This document shows positions 18,124-25,740 of a stretch of DNA of 44,616 nt, one piece after another (position 1 is the stretch's first letter; each line of letters starts with the position of its first letter). Below the pieces are notes generated by a model. That model had not been told where the DNA came from. It was given only the letters and a program-made list of their open reading frames with translations, and did not search any database. The DNA is from Clostridiales bacterium (GTDB taxonomy: Bacteria > Bacillota > Clostridia > Christensenellales > Pumilibacteraceae): assembly GCA_029055565.1 (NCBI GenBank), contig JAIDCZ010000025.1, positions 1-44,616 on the forward strand. The letters are read 5' to 3'. The translations under genes were made by a program, and so were the position numbers.

Positions 18124-18822
18124 TTATTTATGAATCGATGTGCCGATTTTTTCGCCCGACACGGCGCGAATAATGCTGTTTTTCTCCGTCAAGCCGAACG
18201 CGATAATAGGAATATCGTTTTCCATACACATGGTAACGGAAGTAAAATCCATGACGGCTATGTTCTTGTTGATAACGTCCATGTACGTAAGCTCGCCGTA
18301 CTTTTTGGCGTTGGCGTTCTTTTTGGGATCGCAGTCGTACACGCCGTCAACGTTCTTTGCCATAAGCAATACGTCGGCCTTAATCTCAGCCGCGCGAAGC
18401 GCCGCGCCGGAATCGGTGGTAAAGTACGGATTGCCGGTGCCGCAAGCGAATATTACTATGCGCCCGCACTCGAAATGCCTAAGCGCCTTGCGCAGTATAA
18501 ACGGTTCGGCAACCGACGGTATGGATATGGCAGTCTGCACGCGCGAAGGCACGCCCTTTTTTTCGATAGCGTCCTGCAACGCAAGCGCGTTCATAATGGT
18601 AGCAAGCATACCCATGTGGTCGGCAGTAACCTTGTCCATGGCAACGCCTTGCCGCCCGCGCCAAAAATTGCCTCCGCCTACGACTACCGCCACTTGCACT
18701 CCGCTCTTGTTCAGTTGGACGAGCTGGTTTACAACCATGTCCACGGTTGCGGGGTCAATACCGGTACCGGTTGCGCCGGCAAGCGCTTCGCCGCTCAGCT
18801 TTAACAATACTCTCTTATACAT
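18124..18822 (-). CDS. pyrH: UMP kinase
   Basis: Phosphorylates UMP to UDP. An amino-acid-kinase fold: [11 protein letters not shown] near the N-terminus, [14 protein letters not shown] (phosphate loop), [20 protein letters not shown] and a C-terminal GTSI. 232 residues. AAGGAG lies five bases before the ATG. It is separated from tsf by a good terminator, so it may need its own promoter; none is obvious in the 50-base stretch left. Confidence 0.97.
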   Translation of the reverse strand: MYKRVLLKLSGEALAGATGTGIDPATVDMVVNQLVQLNKSGVQVAVVVGGGNFWRGRQGVAMDKVTADHMGMLATIMNALALQDAIEKKGVPSRVQTAISIPSVAEPFILRKALRHFECGRIVIFACGTGNPYFTTDSGAALRAAEIKADVLLMAKNVDGVYDCDPKKNANAKKYGELTYMDVINKNIAVMDFTSVTMCMENDIPIIAFGLTEKNSIIRAVSGEKIGTSIHK

Positions 18823-18872
18823 GTAAGCTCCTTGGATTGAAAGAAGTACAAGCGTACACTCAACTTATTTCA

Positions 18873-18908
18873 AAAAATCGGCTTACCGAAATTAACGATA
18901 AGCCGATC
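18873..18908 (-). terminator. Intrinsic terminator between tsf and pyrH
   Basis: A 9-bp perfect stem (18878-18886 with 18900-18908, arms ATCGGCTTA / TAAGCCGAT), a 13-base loop, then a run of T on the minus strand. It lies just past the tsf stop and would separate the rpsB-tsf message from pyrH onward. Confidence 0.8.
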
Positions 18909-18921
18909 GAAAATGTTTTGA

Positions 18922-19857
18922 TTATTTGCCCGACAATTTAGCGACTTCCTCGGCAAGATTGTCAGTGCGCTTTTCTATACCCTCGCCCATAACGAACTTG
19001 GTAAACCGCACGATGTCGAGCTTGGTCCCCGTCTTTTTGGCGGTGGCGGCGACAAGCTGTTCAATCGTAACCGAAGGATCCTTAGCAAACGCTTGATACA
19101 AAAGGCAGTTTTCCTCAAAGAACTTGCCAAGCTTGTTTTCGGCAATCTTCGCCAAAACTTGCTCGGGCTTTTTGCTGTTCTTTTCATCGTTCAAAAGCTG
19201 TTGTTTGATGATCTCGCGCTCGTGGTCGACGGCCTCTTGCGGCACGTCGGTTTTGCGAACGTACGGAGGCTGGAACGCCGCTATGTGCATAGCAACGTCG
19301 TGCGCCATAGCAACGATTTCCGCAGTATTGTCCTTGGTCAAGCCTTCGACGGAAACCTCTACGAGCGTGCCCATTTTGCCACCCATGTGAATGTAGGCTT
19401 CCTCGATGCCTTTTGCGTTCTTTTGAACGGCAACGCGGCGCAAGGAAATCTTTTCGCCGGTCTTGGACGTAGCGGCGGTTATAAGCTCCTCCACCGTGCC
19501 GTCCTTGGTCTTGACGGCCTTAAGCTCGTCAACCTCGGTCTTTTCGCTTTCCACGGCGGCCTTGGCCACCGCTTCACACAATGCAACGAACACGTCGCTC
19601 TTGGCAACGAAGTCCGACTCGCAGTTTACTTCCACCAACGCACCTACATGCTTGTCGGCGGAGATGCAAGACCACGCGGCGCCCTCGGCGGCTATTCTGC
19701 CCGCCTTTTTGGCGACGATGGACATACCTTGTTCGCGAAGATATTCGCACGCTTTATCAATGTCGCCGTCGGTAGCAACAAGCGCCTTTTTGCACGCCAT
19801 AAGACCGACGCCGGTAATTTCACGCAATTTTGCAACGTCACTTGCAGTAATTCCCAT
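18922..19857 (-). CDS. tsf: Translation elongation factor Ts
   Basis: Nucleotide exchange factor for EF-Tu. An N-terminal UBA-like domain has VAKLREITGVGLMACKKAL, and the core has VNCESDFVAKSDVF. 311 residues, with two dimerisation subdomains. AGGAG precedes the ATG. Second gene of the rpsB-tsf unit. Confidence 0.97.
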   Translation of the reverse strand: MGITASDVAKLREITGVGLMACKKALVATDGDIDKACEYLREQGMSIVAKKAGRIAAEGAAWSCISADKHVGALVEVNCESDFVAKSDVFVALCEAVAKAAVESEKTEVDELKAVKTKDGTVEELITAATSKTGEKISLRRVAVQKNAKGIEEAYIHMGGKMGTLVEVSVEGLTKDNTAEIVAMAHDVAMHIAAFQPPYVRKTDVPQEAVDHEREIIKQQLLNDEKNSKKPEQVLAKIAENKLGKFFEENCLLYQAFAKDPSVTIEQLVAATAKKTGTKLDIVRFTKFVMGEGIEKRTDNLAEEVAKLSGK

Positions 19858-19954
19858 AATATTACTCCTAATTATTTGTATTGGTATTTAGTCGAAACTT
19901 AAACGCCGAGCGTTGTAAGTTATATTTGATTTATACGACTAACCGGCCCGCCGA

Positions 19955-20785
19955 TTATTCGGCGTCGGTTTCGCCGTTTGCAAGGCGGTCAAGCTGTTCT
20001 TGCGACGCGGGCTCTTCCACTACTTCCACGTTGGCCTTAGCAGCGTCGGCTTCGGCTTGCATTTGCGCTTCCACAGCGCGGCGTGCCGCCAAACCTTCCT
20101 CGCCCTCGCGCGCCTCGATAACGGCGTCGGCCATTGCGCCGGCAATAAGCTTGATGGCGCGGATAGCGTCGTCGTTGCCGGGAATAACGTAGTCAACTTC
20201 ATCGGGATCGCAGTTGGTGTCAACTATAGCTACGATGGGAATGTGAAGCTTGCGCGCTTCAGCTACGGCGTTGTGTTCCTTTTTGGGGTCAACGACGAAC
20301 AACGCGCCGGGGAGCGTGCGCATATCCTTAATGCCGCCGAGGTTGTCCTCAAGCTTGTCGCGCTCTGCCTTGAGCTTGAGCACTTCCTTTTTGGGAAGGA
20401 GCGCAAACTCGTTCATTTTTTCCATAAGGTTAAGCTTGTTAAGCCGCTCGATACGGGATTTGATAGTCGAAAAATTGGTAAGCGTGCCGCCCAGCCAGCG
20501 CGATTTAACGTAGTACATTCCGCACTTTTCCGCTTCCTGCATAATCGCCTCTTGCGCTTGCTTTTTGGTGCCTACGAAAAGAATGGACTTGCCTTCGGCG
20601 GCTACGTCCTTAATGAACGCATACGCCTTGTCGATCATTTCCACCGTCTTTTCAAGGTTGATAATATAAATGTCGTTACGCGACACGTATATATACTTTT
20701 TCATTTTGGGATTCCACTTACGCGTGGGATGTCCAAAGTGAACGCCCGCTTCCAAAAGCTGTTTCATCGTGATTACGTTTGCCAT
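19955..20785 (-). CDS. rpsB: 30S ribosomal protein S2
   Basis: S2 is a late-binding 30S protein. It starts [20 protein letters not shown] and has [20 protein letters not shown]-like text, then the conserved [16 protein letters not shown] and [15 protein letters not shown]. 276 residues, with an acidic C-terminal tail of about 35 residues. It heads the supercluster with promoter and structured leader upstream. The stop codon lies in a small perfect hairpin (CGCCGA-ATAA-TCGGCG). Confidence 0.97.
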   Translation of the reverse strand: MANVITMKQLLEAGVHFGHPTRKWNPKMKKYIYVSRNDIYIINLEKTVEMIDKAYAFIKDVAAEGKSILFVGTKKQAQEAIMQEAEKCGMYYVKSRWLGGTLTNFSTIKSRIERLNKLNLMEKMNEFALLPKKEVLKLKAERDKLEDNLGGIKDMRTLPGALFVVDPKKEHNAVAEARKLHIPIVAIVDTNCDPDEVDYVIPGNDDAIRAIKLIAGAMADAVIEAREGEEGLAARRAVEAQMQAEADAAKANVEVVEEPASQEQLDRLANGETDAE

Positions 20786-20803
20786 GATTTCTCCGTTTCC
20801 CTC

Positions 20804-20857
20804 CTCGGTTTACACGTTGCCCTCAAAAATTTGACAACGCACAGAAAAACAACCGAG
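20804..20857 (-). promoter_or_regulatory. Structured 5' leader of rpsB
   Basis: The leader can fold as nested stems: outer CTCGGTT (20851-20857 on the minus strand) with AACCGAG (20804-20810), and inner CGTTG (20835-20839) with CAACG (20815-20819), capped by TCAA/TTGA. The outer stem ends right at the GAGGAGG that precedes rpsB. This layout suggests autoregulation by S2, as known for rpsB leaders in other bacteria. That function is inferred. Confidence 0.45.
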
Positions 20858-20872
20858 TGAGTAGTTAACATA

Positions 20873-20901
20873 ATTATAACACAAGGTAAAGCATTACGCA
20901 A
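20873..20901 (-). promoter_or_regulatory. Promoter for rpsB-tsf
   Basis: On the minus strand TTGCGT (20896-20901), 17 bases, then a perfect TATAAT (20873-20878). It lies about 90 bases before the rpsB start, leaving room for the structured leader. Confidence 0.75.
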
Positions 20902-20958
20902 ATGATTTTAATACCTTTTTGCATACTTCTTTTAAAAAGAATATTGGATAGAAATGGA

Positions 20959-21030
20959 TTGAGATTGCTTAAGTCACTCCGTTGTTTCGTCATTCGGAAC
21001 GAACACAGAGCGCGAAGCGAACAATCTCAA
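20959..21030. repeat. Short MITE-like element with terminal inverted repeats
   Basis: A 72-base unit bounded by perfect 9-bp inverted repeats TTGAGATTG (20959-20967) and CAATCTCAA (21022-21030). Its inside has the text CATTCGGAACGAACACAGAG and GCGCGAAGCGAA. A GC-rich palindromic stretch (21033-21055, containing GCGGCCGC) follows directly. The style matches short intergenic repeats often seen in gut Bacillota genomes; that is a recollection, not a search. No ORF. Confidence 0.6.
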
Positions 21031-21063
21031 CCTTAACGCCGCGTTAGCGGCCGCAATTCCGAA

Positions 21064-21471
21064 TTAGTTTTCGCCCTTGTGCTTGTGAACGCCGCAGCAG
21101 CCGCCCTCGCAGCAATCGTCATCGCAATCGTCGTGATCGTGATGGCAATCGTCGCAGTCGCAGCAATCGCAGTCGTCGCCGAATTCGGCTTCCGCTTTGA
21201 GGTACTCGTTAAATACGGCGTCAAGCACGGCCTCGTCGGTTACCGGCTCGAACTCGTCCGTTTCCTCGTCCTTTTGCACTACCTTGAAAATGATAGCCTC
21301 GTCCTCGCCCAAGCCTTCCATAGGCTCGACCGGTTGCAAAAGTGCATAAAAATCGCCTTCGTATTCCACAACCGCAACTTCGTTAAAGTCTACCGGATTG
21401 TTTTTGTCGTCGTAAAGCGTAATGACTTCTTCGTCGATAAGCTCAACGTTTTCTTCTTGATTTTCTGCCAT
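21064..21471 (-). CDS. DUF1292 (YrzB-like) protein with Cys/His/Asp-rich tail
   Basis: 135 residues. Residues about 15-95 match the DUF1292 pattern: EEVITLYDDKNNPVDFNEVA, then YEGDFYALLQPVEP and EAIIFKV. The family has no firm function. It is usually small, acidic and encoded next to ruvX, as here (20 bases after it). The final part (about 99-132) is unusual: ten Cys and five His with many Asp, for example CDCCDCDDCHHDHDDC, which looks like a soft-metal binding tail similar in style to the SlyD or HypB metal tails. AGGAG precedes the ATG. The gene ends in repeat DNA. Confidence 0.85.
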   Translation of the reverse strand: MAENQEENVELIDEEVITLYDDKNNPVDFNEVAVVEYEGDFYALLQPVEPMEGLGEDEAIIFKVVQKDEETDEFEPVTDEAVLDAVFNEYLKAEAEFGDDCDCCDCDDCHHDHDDCDDDCCEGGCCGVHKHKGEN

Positions 21472-21491
21472 GATATTACTCTCCTAATGGA

Positions 21492-21935
21492 TTATTTGTC
21501 GTTATCTATAAAGCTTTGCAAAATCACCTTTGCCGACATACTGTCGATAAGCTTTGCGCGGTCGGCCGCCTTTTTGACGCCCGCTTCTACAAGCAGTTCG
21601 TCTGCCTCCACCGTGGTAAGTCGCTCGTCAAAAAGTTCTATGGGTAGTCCGGTAACCTTGCCGAGGTTGCGAGCAAACGCCCGCGCCCTACCCGACTGAA
21701 CGGATTCCGTGCCGTCAAGGTTCAACGGCAGTCCCACCACTATGCGACCCACCTCGTTAGCCTTAGCTACTTGTGCCACGTGGTCTATGGTGTTGCGCAT
21801 GGATTTGGTGTGATACACCGGTAGTGGCGTAGCCAGAATGTGCAAGCTGTCGCACACCGCAAGTCCCACGCGTTTCAGTCCGAAATCTACGCCCAAAATT
21901 TTATCTCCGCTTTCCACCGATACATTATAACACAT
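21492..21935 (-). CDS. ruvX: Putative Holliday junction resolvase YqgF/RuvX
   Basis: RNase H-fold nuclease of the YqgF family, linked to pre-16S rRNA processing and proposed as a Holliday-junction resolvase. The N-terminus KILGVDFGLKRVGLAVCD carries the first catalytic Asp, GRIVVGLPLNLDG follows, and LFDERLTTVEADELL is near the C-terminus. 147 residues from the ATG at 21935. That ATG lacks a Shine-Dalgarno and sits over an extended -10 box, so a GTG at 21917 (141 residues) may be the true start. Confidence 0.9.
   Translation of the reverse strand: MCYNVSVESGDKILGVDFGLKRVGLAVCDSLHILATPLPVYHTKSMRNTIDHVAQVAKANEVGRIVVGLPLNLDGTESVQSGRARAFARNLGKVTGLPIELFDERLTTVEADELLVEAGVKKAADRAKLIDSMSAKVILQSFIDNDK
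21924..21932 (-). promoter_or_regulatory. Extended -10 element at the ruvX start
   Basis: TGT-TATAAT on the minus strand is a perfect extended -10, but it overlaps codons 1-4 of the longest ruvX ORF and has no good -35. If used, transcription would begin at or next to the in-frame GTG at 21917. Confidence 0.4.
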
Positions 21936-22053
21936 ATCAAAGATTTTTTACAGTATTTTTGAAAAATTTTCTTAAAAATATTTTAGCAAGTCCAATCGCC
22001 TTTTTGCGCATATCGCAAACGATTATTAAACATAATATTTATAGGAGGAACGT

Positions 22054-22179
22054 ATGAGAGGACTTTTATTCGGATTTACTATCGGCGCGATAGCCGGCGC
22101 GGTTGCGCTCAAAAAAATGGAAAACTCCAAAGTGCCCGTAAAGGCGCTTAAAGCGGCGCAGAAAAAATTAGAGGACTAA
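22054..22179 (+). CDS. 41-residue glycine-zipper membrane peptide
   Basis: A small plus-strand gene between the divergent ruvX and the end of the cysteine desulfurase. AGGAGG lies five bases before the ATG, close to ideal. The peptide begins MRGLLFGFTIGAIAGAVAL, one hydrophobic segment with small-xxx-small spacing, then a basic amphipathic tail (KKMENSKVPVKALKAAQKK). This resembles very short YtxH-like or Gly-zipper proteins of Bacillota. The function is unknown. A GCATATC/CATAATAT pair upstream hints at a sporulation promoter, but the spacing (16) is long. Confidence 0.7.
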   Translation: MRGLLFGFTIGAIAGAVALKKMENSKVPVKALKAAQKKLED

Positions 22180-22182
22180 GCG

Positions 22183-23292
22183 TTAAAAGCGCTTAACTAC
22201 GGCGTTTACTGTTTGCGCGGCGCGTTTGGCTTGTTCTACTGTTGTATTGCGCCCGAACGAAAAGCGCACCGAGCTACTCGCATGCTCAACGCCCATTGCG
22301 AGCAAGGTTTGCGGCGGAGTTGCCGAACCGGCCGAACAAGCAGAGCCCACCGAGCAACACACACCCTCGACGGACAATGCGGTAGCCAGTCTGCCGCCGT
22401 CAATATAGCCGTTTTTGCCGCGGAACACAACGGACACTATTTCGTCCGTTTTTTCGGCGCACTCTATTACTTTTCCGCAATCGAGCGTTTTAACAAACGT
22501 ATCCGCCACACGCTTTACGTGCGAAACATATTCCGTGCGTAGAGCTTTTGCTTTTTGTATCGCCTCGCCCATAGCGACGATGGCGGGAACGTCGTGCGTG
22601 CCGGCGCGCAAGCCGCCCTCTTGGTTGCCGCCGACGAGCGACGGATTGAGTTTTACTCCTCGCTTTACATACAAAAATCCAACGCCCTTGGGCGCGTAAA
22701 ACTTGTGACCGGACACGGCAAGCATATCCACGCCCCAATCCTTTACGTCAATATCAATCGAATTTACGGCTTGCACCGCGTCGGTAAAGAATAGCACTCC
22801 TTTACTATGCGCCGCCGCCGCAAGCCGCTTTATAGGCTGAACACTGCCCACTATGTTGTTTACCGCCATTACGCACGCAAGTGCCGTACGCTCGCCAAGC
22901 GCTTCGGTAAGAGCTTCTGGCGTTACTACGCCGTCGCCGTTTACCTTGATATAACGCACGTCGGCGCCGTTAGCGCTCAATTTTTGCGCACACGCAAGCG
23001 TTGCGTCATGTTCTATATTCGACACTGCAAGACCGCCGCCAACTCCGCACAGCGCAAGGTTTATGCTCTCCGTACCGCCAGAAGTAAAATATATTTCGTC
23101 GGCATTGGCGTTTACGGCTTGAGCGCACTGCCGCCTTGCTTTTTCCACCGCCGCGTTAGCCTTTTGGCCGAGGAAATGCGCAGACGCGGGATTATAGAAT
23201 ATATCCGTATAATAAGGCTTTGCCGCATTAAACACTTGCTCGTCCGTCGGCGTAGTCGCGGCGTAGTCCAAATAGATACTTTCACTTTTCAT
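22183..23292 (-). CDS. Cysteine desulfurase (NifS/IscS-like)
   Basis: PLP enzyme that takes sulfur from cysteine for Fe-S clusters or tRNA thiolation. YLDYAATTPTDEQV is at the N-terminus, FTSGGTESINLAL and SNIEHDATL follow, the PLP lysine is in AVSGHKFYAPKG, and the catalytic cysteine loop reads CSVGSACSAGSATPP. 369 residues. The start at 23292 overlaps the Rrf2 stop as ATGA; an ORF extension to 23313 lies within the Rrf2 gene. The downstream scaffold (iscU) or mnmA is not present here, so the acceptor is unclear. Confidence 0.92.
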   Translation of the reverse strand: MKSESIYLDYAATTPTDEQVFNAAKPYYTDIFYNPASAHFLGQKANAAVEKARRQCAQAVNANADEIYFTSGGTESINLALCGVGGGLAVSNIEHDATLACAQKLSANGADVRYIKVNGDGVVTPEALTEALGERTALACVMAVNNIVGSVQPIKRLAAAAHSKGVLFFTDAVQAVNSIDIDVKDWGVDMLAVSGHKFYAPKGVGFLYVKRGVKLNPSLVGGNQEGGLRAGTHDVPAIVAMGEAIQKAKALRTEYVSHVKRVADTFVKTLDCGKVIECAEKTDEIVSVVFRGKNGYIDGGRLATALSVEGVCCSVGSACSAGSATPPQTLLAMGVEHASSSVRFSFGRNTTVEQAKRAAQTVNAVVKRF

Positions 23293-23708
23293 TCCGCACC
23301 ACCAGAACCGCAATTACTGCGGTGTTCGTCAACCATTTCCGCAAGCGTAACGCTGTCCAGCACGCTATTGATTCCGTCCGTAAGCTTGTTAAGCACGTTG
23401 CGATTCGGGCAGTACATATCGGCGCAATTACCGCACACGCACGCAGGCGCGTCAAAGCCGTCGTCGAGCGCGTTGAGCATATTGCCAATCGTTATATCCT
23501 TGGGGTCGCGAGCAAGCACGTAGCCGCCCGACTTGCCACGATACGCAGTGACTATTTTTCCGCGCTTTAGCATTGCCAAAAGCTGTTCGAGGTATTTAAT
23601 ACCAACGTCGGTCTGCTTAACGAGCTGGGACGCGCTTAGCGGCGCTTTGGACAGCGCGAGCATAAAGCATAGCCGCATTCCGTACGTGGCTCTCGTAGAT
23701 AATCGCAT
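23289..23708 (-). CDS. Rrf2-family transcriptional regulator (IscR-like)
   Basis: 139-residue winged-helix regulator. The N-terminal MRLSTRATYGMRLCFMLAL and GIKYLEQLLAMLKRGKIV are typical of Rrf2. A central Cys cluster (Cys90, 92, 95 and 100) is suited to an Fe-S cluster, as in IscR. It is translationally coupled to the cysteine desulfurase. A palindrome over its own promoter suggests autorepression. It most likely controls Fe-S or cysteine metabolism; CymR-like roles are possible. Confidence 0.9.
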   Translation of the reverse strand: MRLSTRATYGMRLCFMLALSKAPLSASQLVKQTDVGIKYLEQLLAMLKRGKIVTAYRGKSGGYVLARDPKDITIGNMLNALDDGFDAPACVCGNCADMYCPNRNVLNKLTDGINSVLDSVTLAEMVDEHRSNCGSGGAE

Positions 23709-23728
23709 AACTCTCTCCTACGCTTACG

Positions 23729-23758
23729 AGTGTAACAAAAAGGAACTAACTTTGTCAA
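23729..23758 (-). promoter_or_regulatory. Promoter for the rrf2-cysteine desulfurase pair
   Basis: Minus strand: perfect TTGACA (23753-23758), an 18-base spacer, then TACACT (23729-23734). AGGAGA and the ATG follow. Confidence 0.7.
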
Positions 23759-23762
23759 GTTA
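23747..23762 (-). promoter_or_regulatory. Candidate Rrf2 operator
   Basis: Perfect inverted repeat TAACTT-GACA-AAGTTA (minus strand) that contains the whole -35 box. Protein bound here would block RNA polymerase. The assignment to the adjacent Rrf2 protein is inferred from position. Confidence 0.5.
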
Positions 23763-23802
23763 ATTCCCGATAAATTGATAGGATTTTAAAACTATAGGGG
23801 TA

Positions 23803-25035
23803 TTACTTATACAGCGGGAAGCTTGCAGTAAGCTCGGCCACGCGCGATATAATGCTTTGCTTAGCGCCCTCGCCTTGCGTTATTGCGTCGGCTATGCAGT
23901 CGGCAATAACGCGCATTTGCGCCACGCCCATTCCGCGCGTAGTTACCGCCGGCGTGCCTATGCGTATACCCGAGGTCTTGGACGGCGGAAGCGGGTCGAA
24001 CGGTATTGCGTTTTTGTTTACCGTTATATTGCAATCGTCAAGCAACGTTTCCAGTTCCTTACCGGTCATGCCGTTTTCCAGCTTGACGAGCATAAGGTGG
24101 TTGTCGGTACTGCCCGACACGAGCTTGATACCGCGCTCTGTCAGCCTATCGGCAAGCGCCTTGGCGTTGCCTATTACGTTCTTTTGATAGCTGGTATAAT
24201 CGGCCGACATGGCTTCCTTTAACGCGACGGCCTTTGCCGCAATAATATGCTCCAGCGGGCCGCCTTGCGTACCGGGGAAAATAGCCTTGTCTATCGCTTT
24301 GGCGAATTGCTCCTTGCACAAAATCATGCCGCCGCGCGGACCGCGAAGCGTTTTGTGCGTAGTGGTGGTTACTATATCGGCGTACTCAACCGGATTGGGG
24401 TGAAGTCCAGCCGCCACGAGTCCGGCAATATGCGCCATATCCACCATAAACACTGCTCCAACCTTGTCGGCAATGGCGCGGAAGCGCTTAAAGTCTATCA
24501 CGCGCGGATATGCCGACGCGCCCGCCAAAATAAGCTTGGGCTTGTGCTCCACGGCAAGGCGTTCCACCTCGTCGTAGTTTATGGTTTCGGTCTTTTCGTC
24601 CACGCCGTACGGCACGACGTTGTAGTACCGCCCCGAATAGTTGACGTGCGAGCCGTGCGTCAAATGCCCGCCGTGCGCAAGGTTCATGCCGAGGTACGTA
24701 TCGTTAGGCTGTAGCACGGCATAGAACACGGCGTGATTGGCGTTTGCGCCGCAGTGCGGTTGAACGTTGGCGTGCTCGGCACCGAACAGCTTTTTTGCGC
24801 GCTCTATGGCAAGCGATTCTATTTCGTCTACGTATTCGCAACCGCCGTAATAGCGCTTGCTCGGATACCCTTCCGCATACTTATTGGTCAAGTGCGAACC
24901 GGCCGCGGCAAGCACGGCCCTTGATACGAAGTTTTCGCTTGCAATAAGCTCTATCTTGTTGCGCTGGCGATTAAGCTCCTTTTTCATGCTCGCGGCAACT
25001 TCCGGATCGACCTTTTCTATCAATTCGAGCTCCAT
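23803..25035 (-). CDS. glyA: Serine hydroxymethyltransferase
   Basis: PLP enzyme that interconverts serine and glycine and charges tetrahydrofolate with a one-carbon unit. Motifs: [13 protein letters not shown] near the N-terminus, [18 protein letters not shown], and the PLP lysine in [15 protein letters not shown]. 410 residues from the ATG at 25035, which has AAGGAG ten bases upstream. A GTG three codons earlier would be only one base from that Shine-Dalgarno. Last gene of the hslV-side operon; no clear terminator was found after it. Confidence 0.97.
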   Translation of the reverse strand: MELELIEKVDPEVAASMKKELNRQRNKIELIASENFVSRAVLAAAGSHLTNKYAEGYPSKRYYGGCEYVDEIESLAIERAKKLFGAEHANVQPHCGANANHAVFYAVLQPNDTYLGMNLAHGGHLTHGSHVNYSGRYYNVVPYGVDEKTETINYDEVERLAVEHKPKLILAGASAYPRVIDFKRFRAIADKVGAVFMVDMAHIAGLVAAGLHPNPVEYADIVTTTTHKTLRGPRGGMILCKEQFAKAIDKAIFPGTQGGPLEHIIAAKAVALKEAMSADYTSYQKNVIGNAKALADRLTERGIKLVSGSTDNHLMLVKLENGMTGKELETLLDDCNITVNKNAIPFDPLPPSKTSGIRIGTPAVTTRGMGVAQMRVIADCIADAITQGEGAKQSIISRVAELTASFPLYK

Positions 25036-25054
25036 CTCGCTCACTCCTTTCAGA

Positions 25055-25738
25055 TTAAATTCCGATTATTTTTTTGACGGCGTGGTTCGCCAGCATTGCA
25101 CCCATGACGAGCGGCGGTGCGGCAATGGACGACGGCGTGCCGTGCTTAACGAGCGGCGGCGAAAGCGCACACACAACGTCCAGCGACTGTACGCCCGCCC
25201 TTTTAAGCTCGTGCCGCAGCTTGCGTGCAAACGGATCGTCCTTAGTTTTATATACGTCGGTAACGCAAAAATCGCAACCGATACGGTTGCCCGCGCCAAG
25301 CGCCGTAACAATATTTATACCGCGCTTTTTGCATTCGGCAATAAGCAAAACCTTGTTAGGTAAATCGTCTATAGCGTCTATGCAATAGTCGTAACCACCG
25401 TCCAATATTTCTGCAATACTATTGCCGTCAACGAACTTTGGTATAGCTACGGCCTTTACAGCGGGGTTAATCGCCGTCGCGCGTTGCGCGGCCACCACCG
25501 CCTTGTTTTTGCCCAGCTCGCTTGTCGTACATAAAATTTGACGGTTAAGGTTGCTCGGCTCGAAGTTATCGCCGTCCACGAAAGTAAGACGGCCAACGCC
25601 GCTACGGATAAGCACTTCCGCCACCGCGCCGCCTACGCCGCCCACGCCTACTACCAGCACTTTGGCGTTTTGCAGTCGCTCTATTGCGGCCTCGCCTACG
25701 AGCGCGGCAGTCCTTACAAAGCCTTCGCCGACTGTCAT
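25055..25738 (-). CDS. tcdA: tRNA threonylcarbamoyladenosine dehydratase (TcdA-like E1 enzyme)
   Basis: An E1/ThiF-type ATP-dependent enzyme that cyclises t6A at position 37 of tRNA to ct6A. The Rossmann motif is [31 protein letters not shown] and the later [15 protein letters not shown] are family hallmarks. 227 residues, near the short Gram-positive form. It follows hisS by two bases, consistent with a tRNA role. The Shine-Dalgarno is weak, so translation is probably coupled. Confidence 0.88.
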   Translation of the reverse strand: MTVGEGFVRTAALVGEAAIERLQNAKVLVVGVGGVGGAVAEVLIRSGVGRLTFVDGDNFEPSNLNRQILCTTSELGKNKAVVAAQRATAINPAVKAVAIPKFVDGNSIAEILDGGYDYCIDAIDDLPNKVLLIAECKKRGINIVTALGAGNRIGCDFCVTDVYKTKDDPFARKLRHELKRAGVQSLDVVCALSPPLVKHGTPSSIAAPPLVMGAMLANHAVKKIIGI

Positions 25739-25740
25739 AT

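Noticed and set aside
23759-23802. Possible terminator after glyA
   Set aside because: Only short imperfect pairings (ATAG/CTAT) and no U-run; not enough to call.
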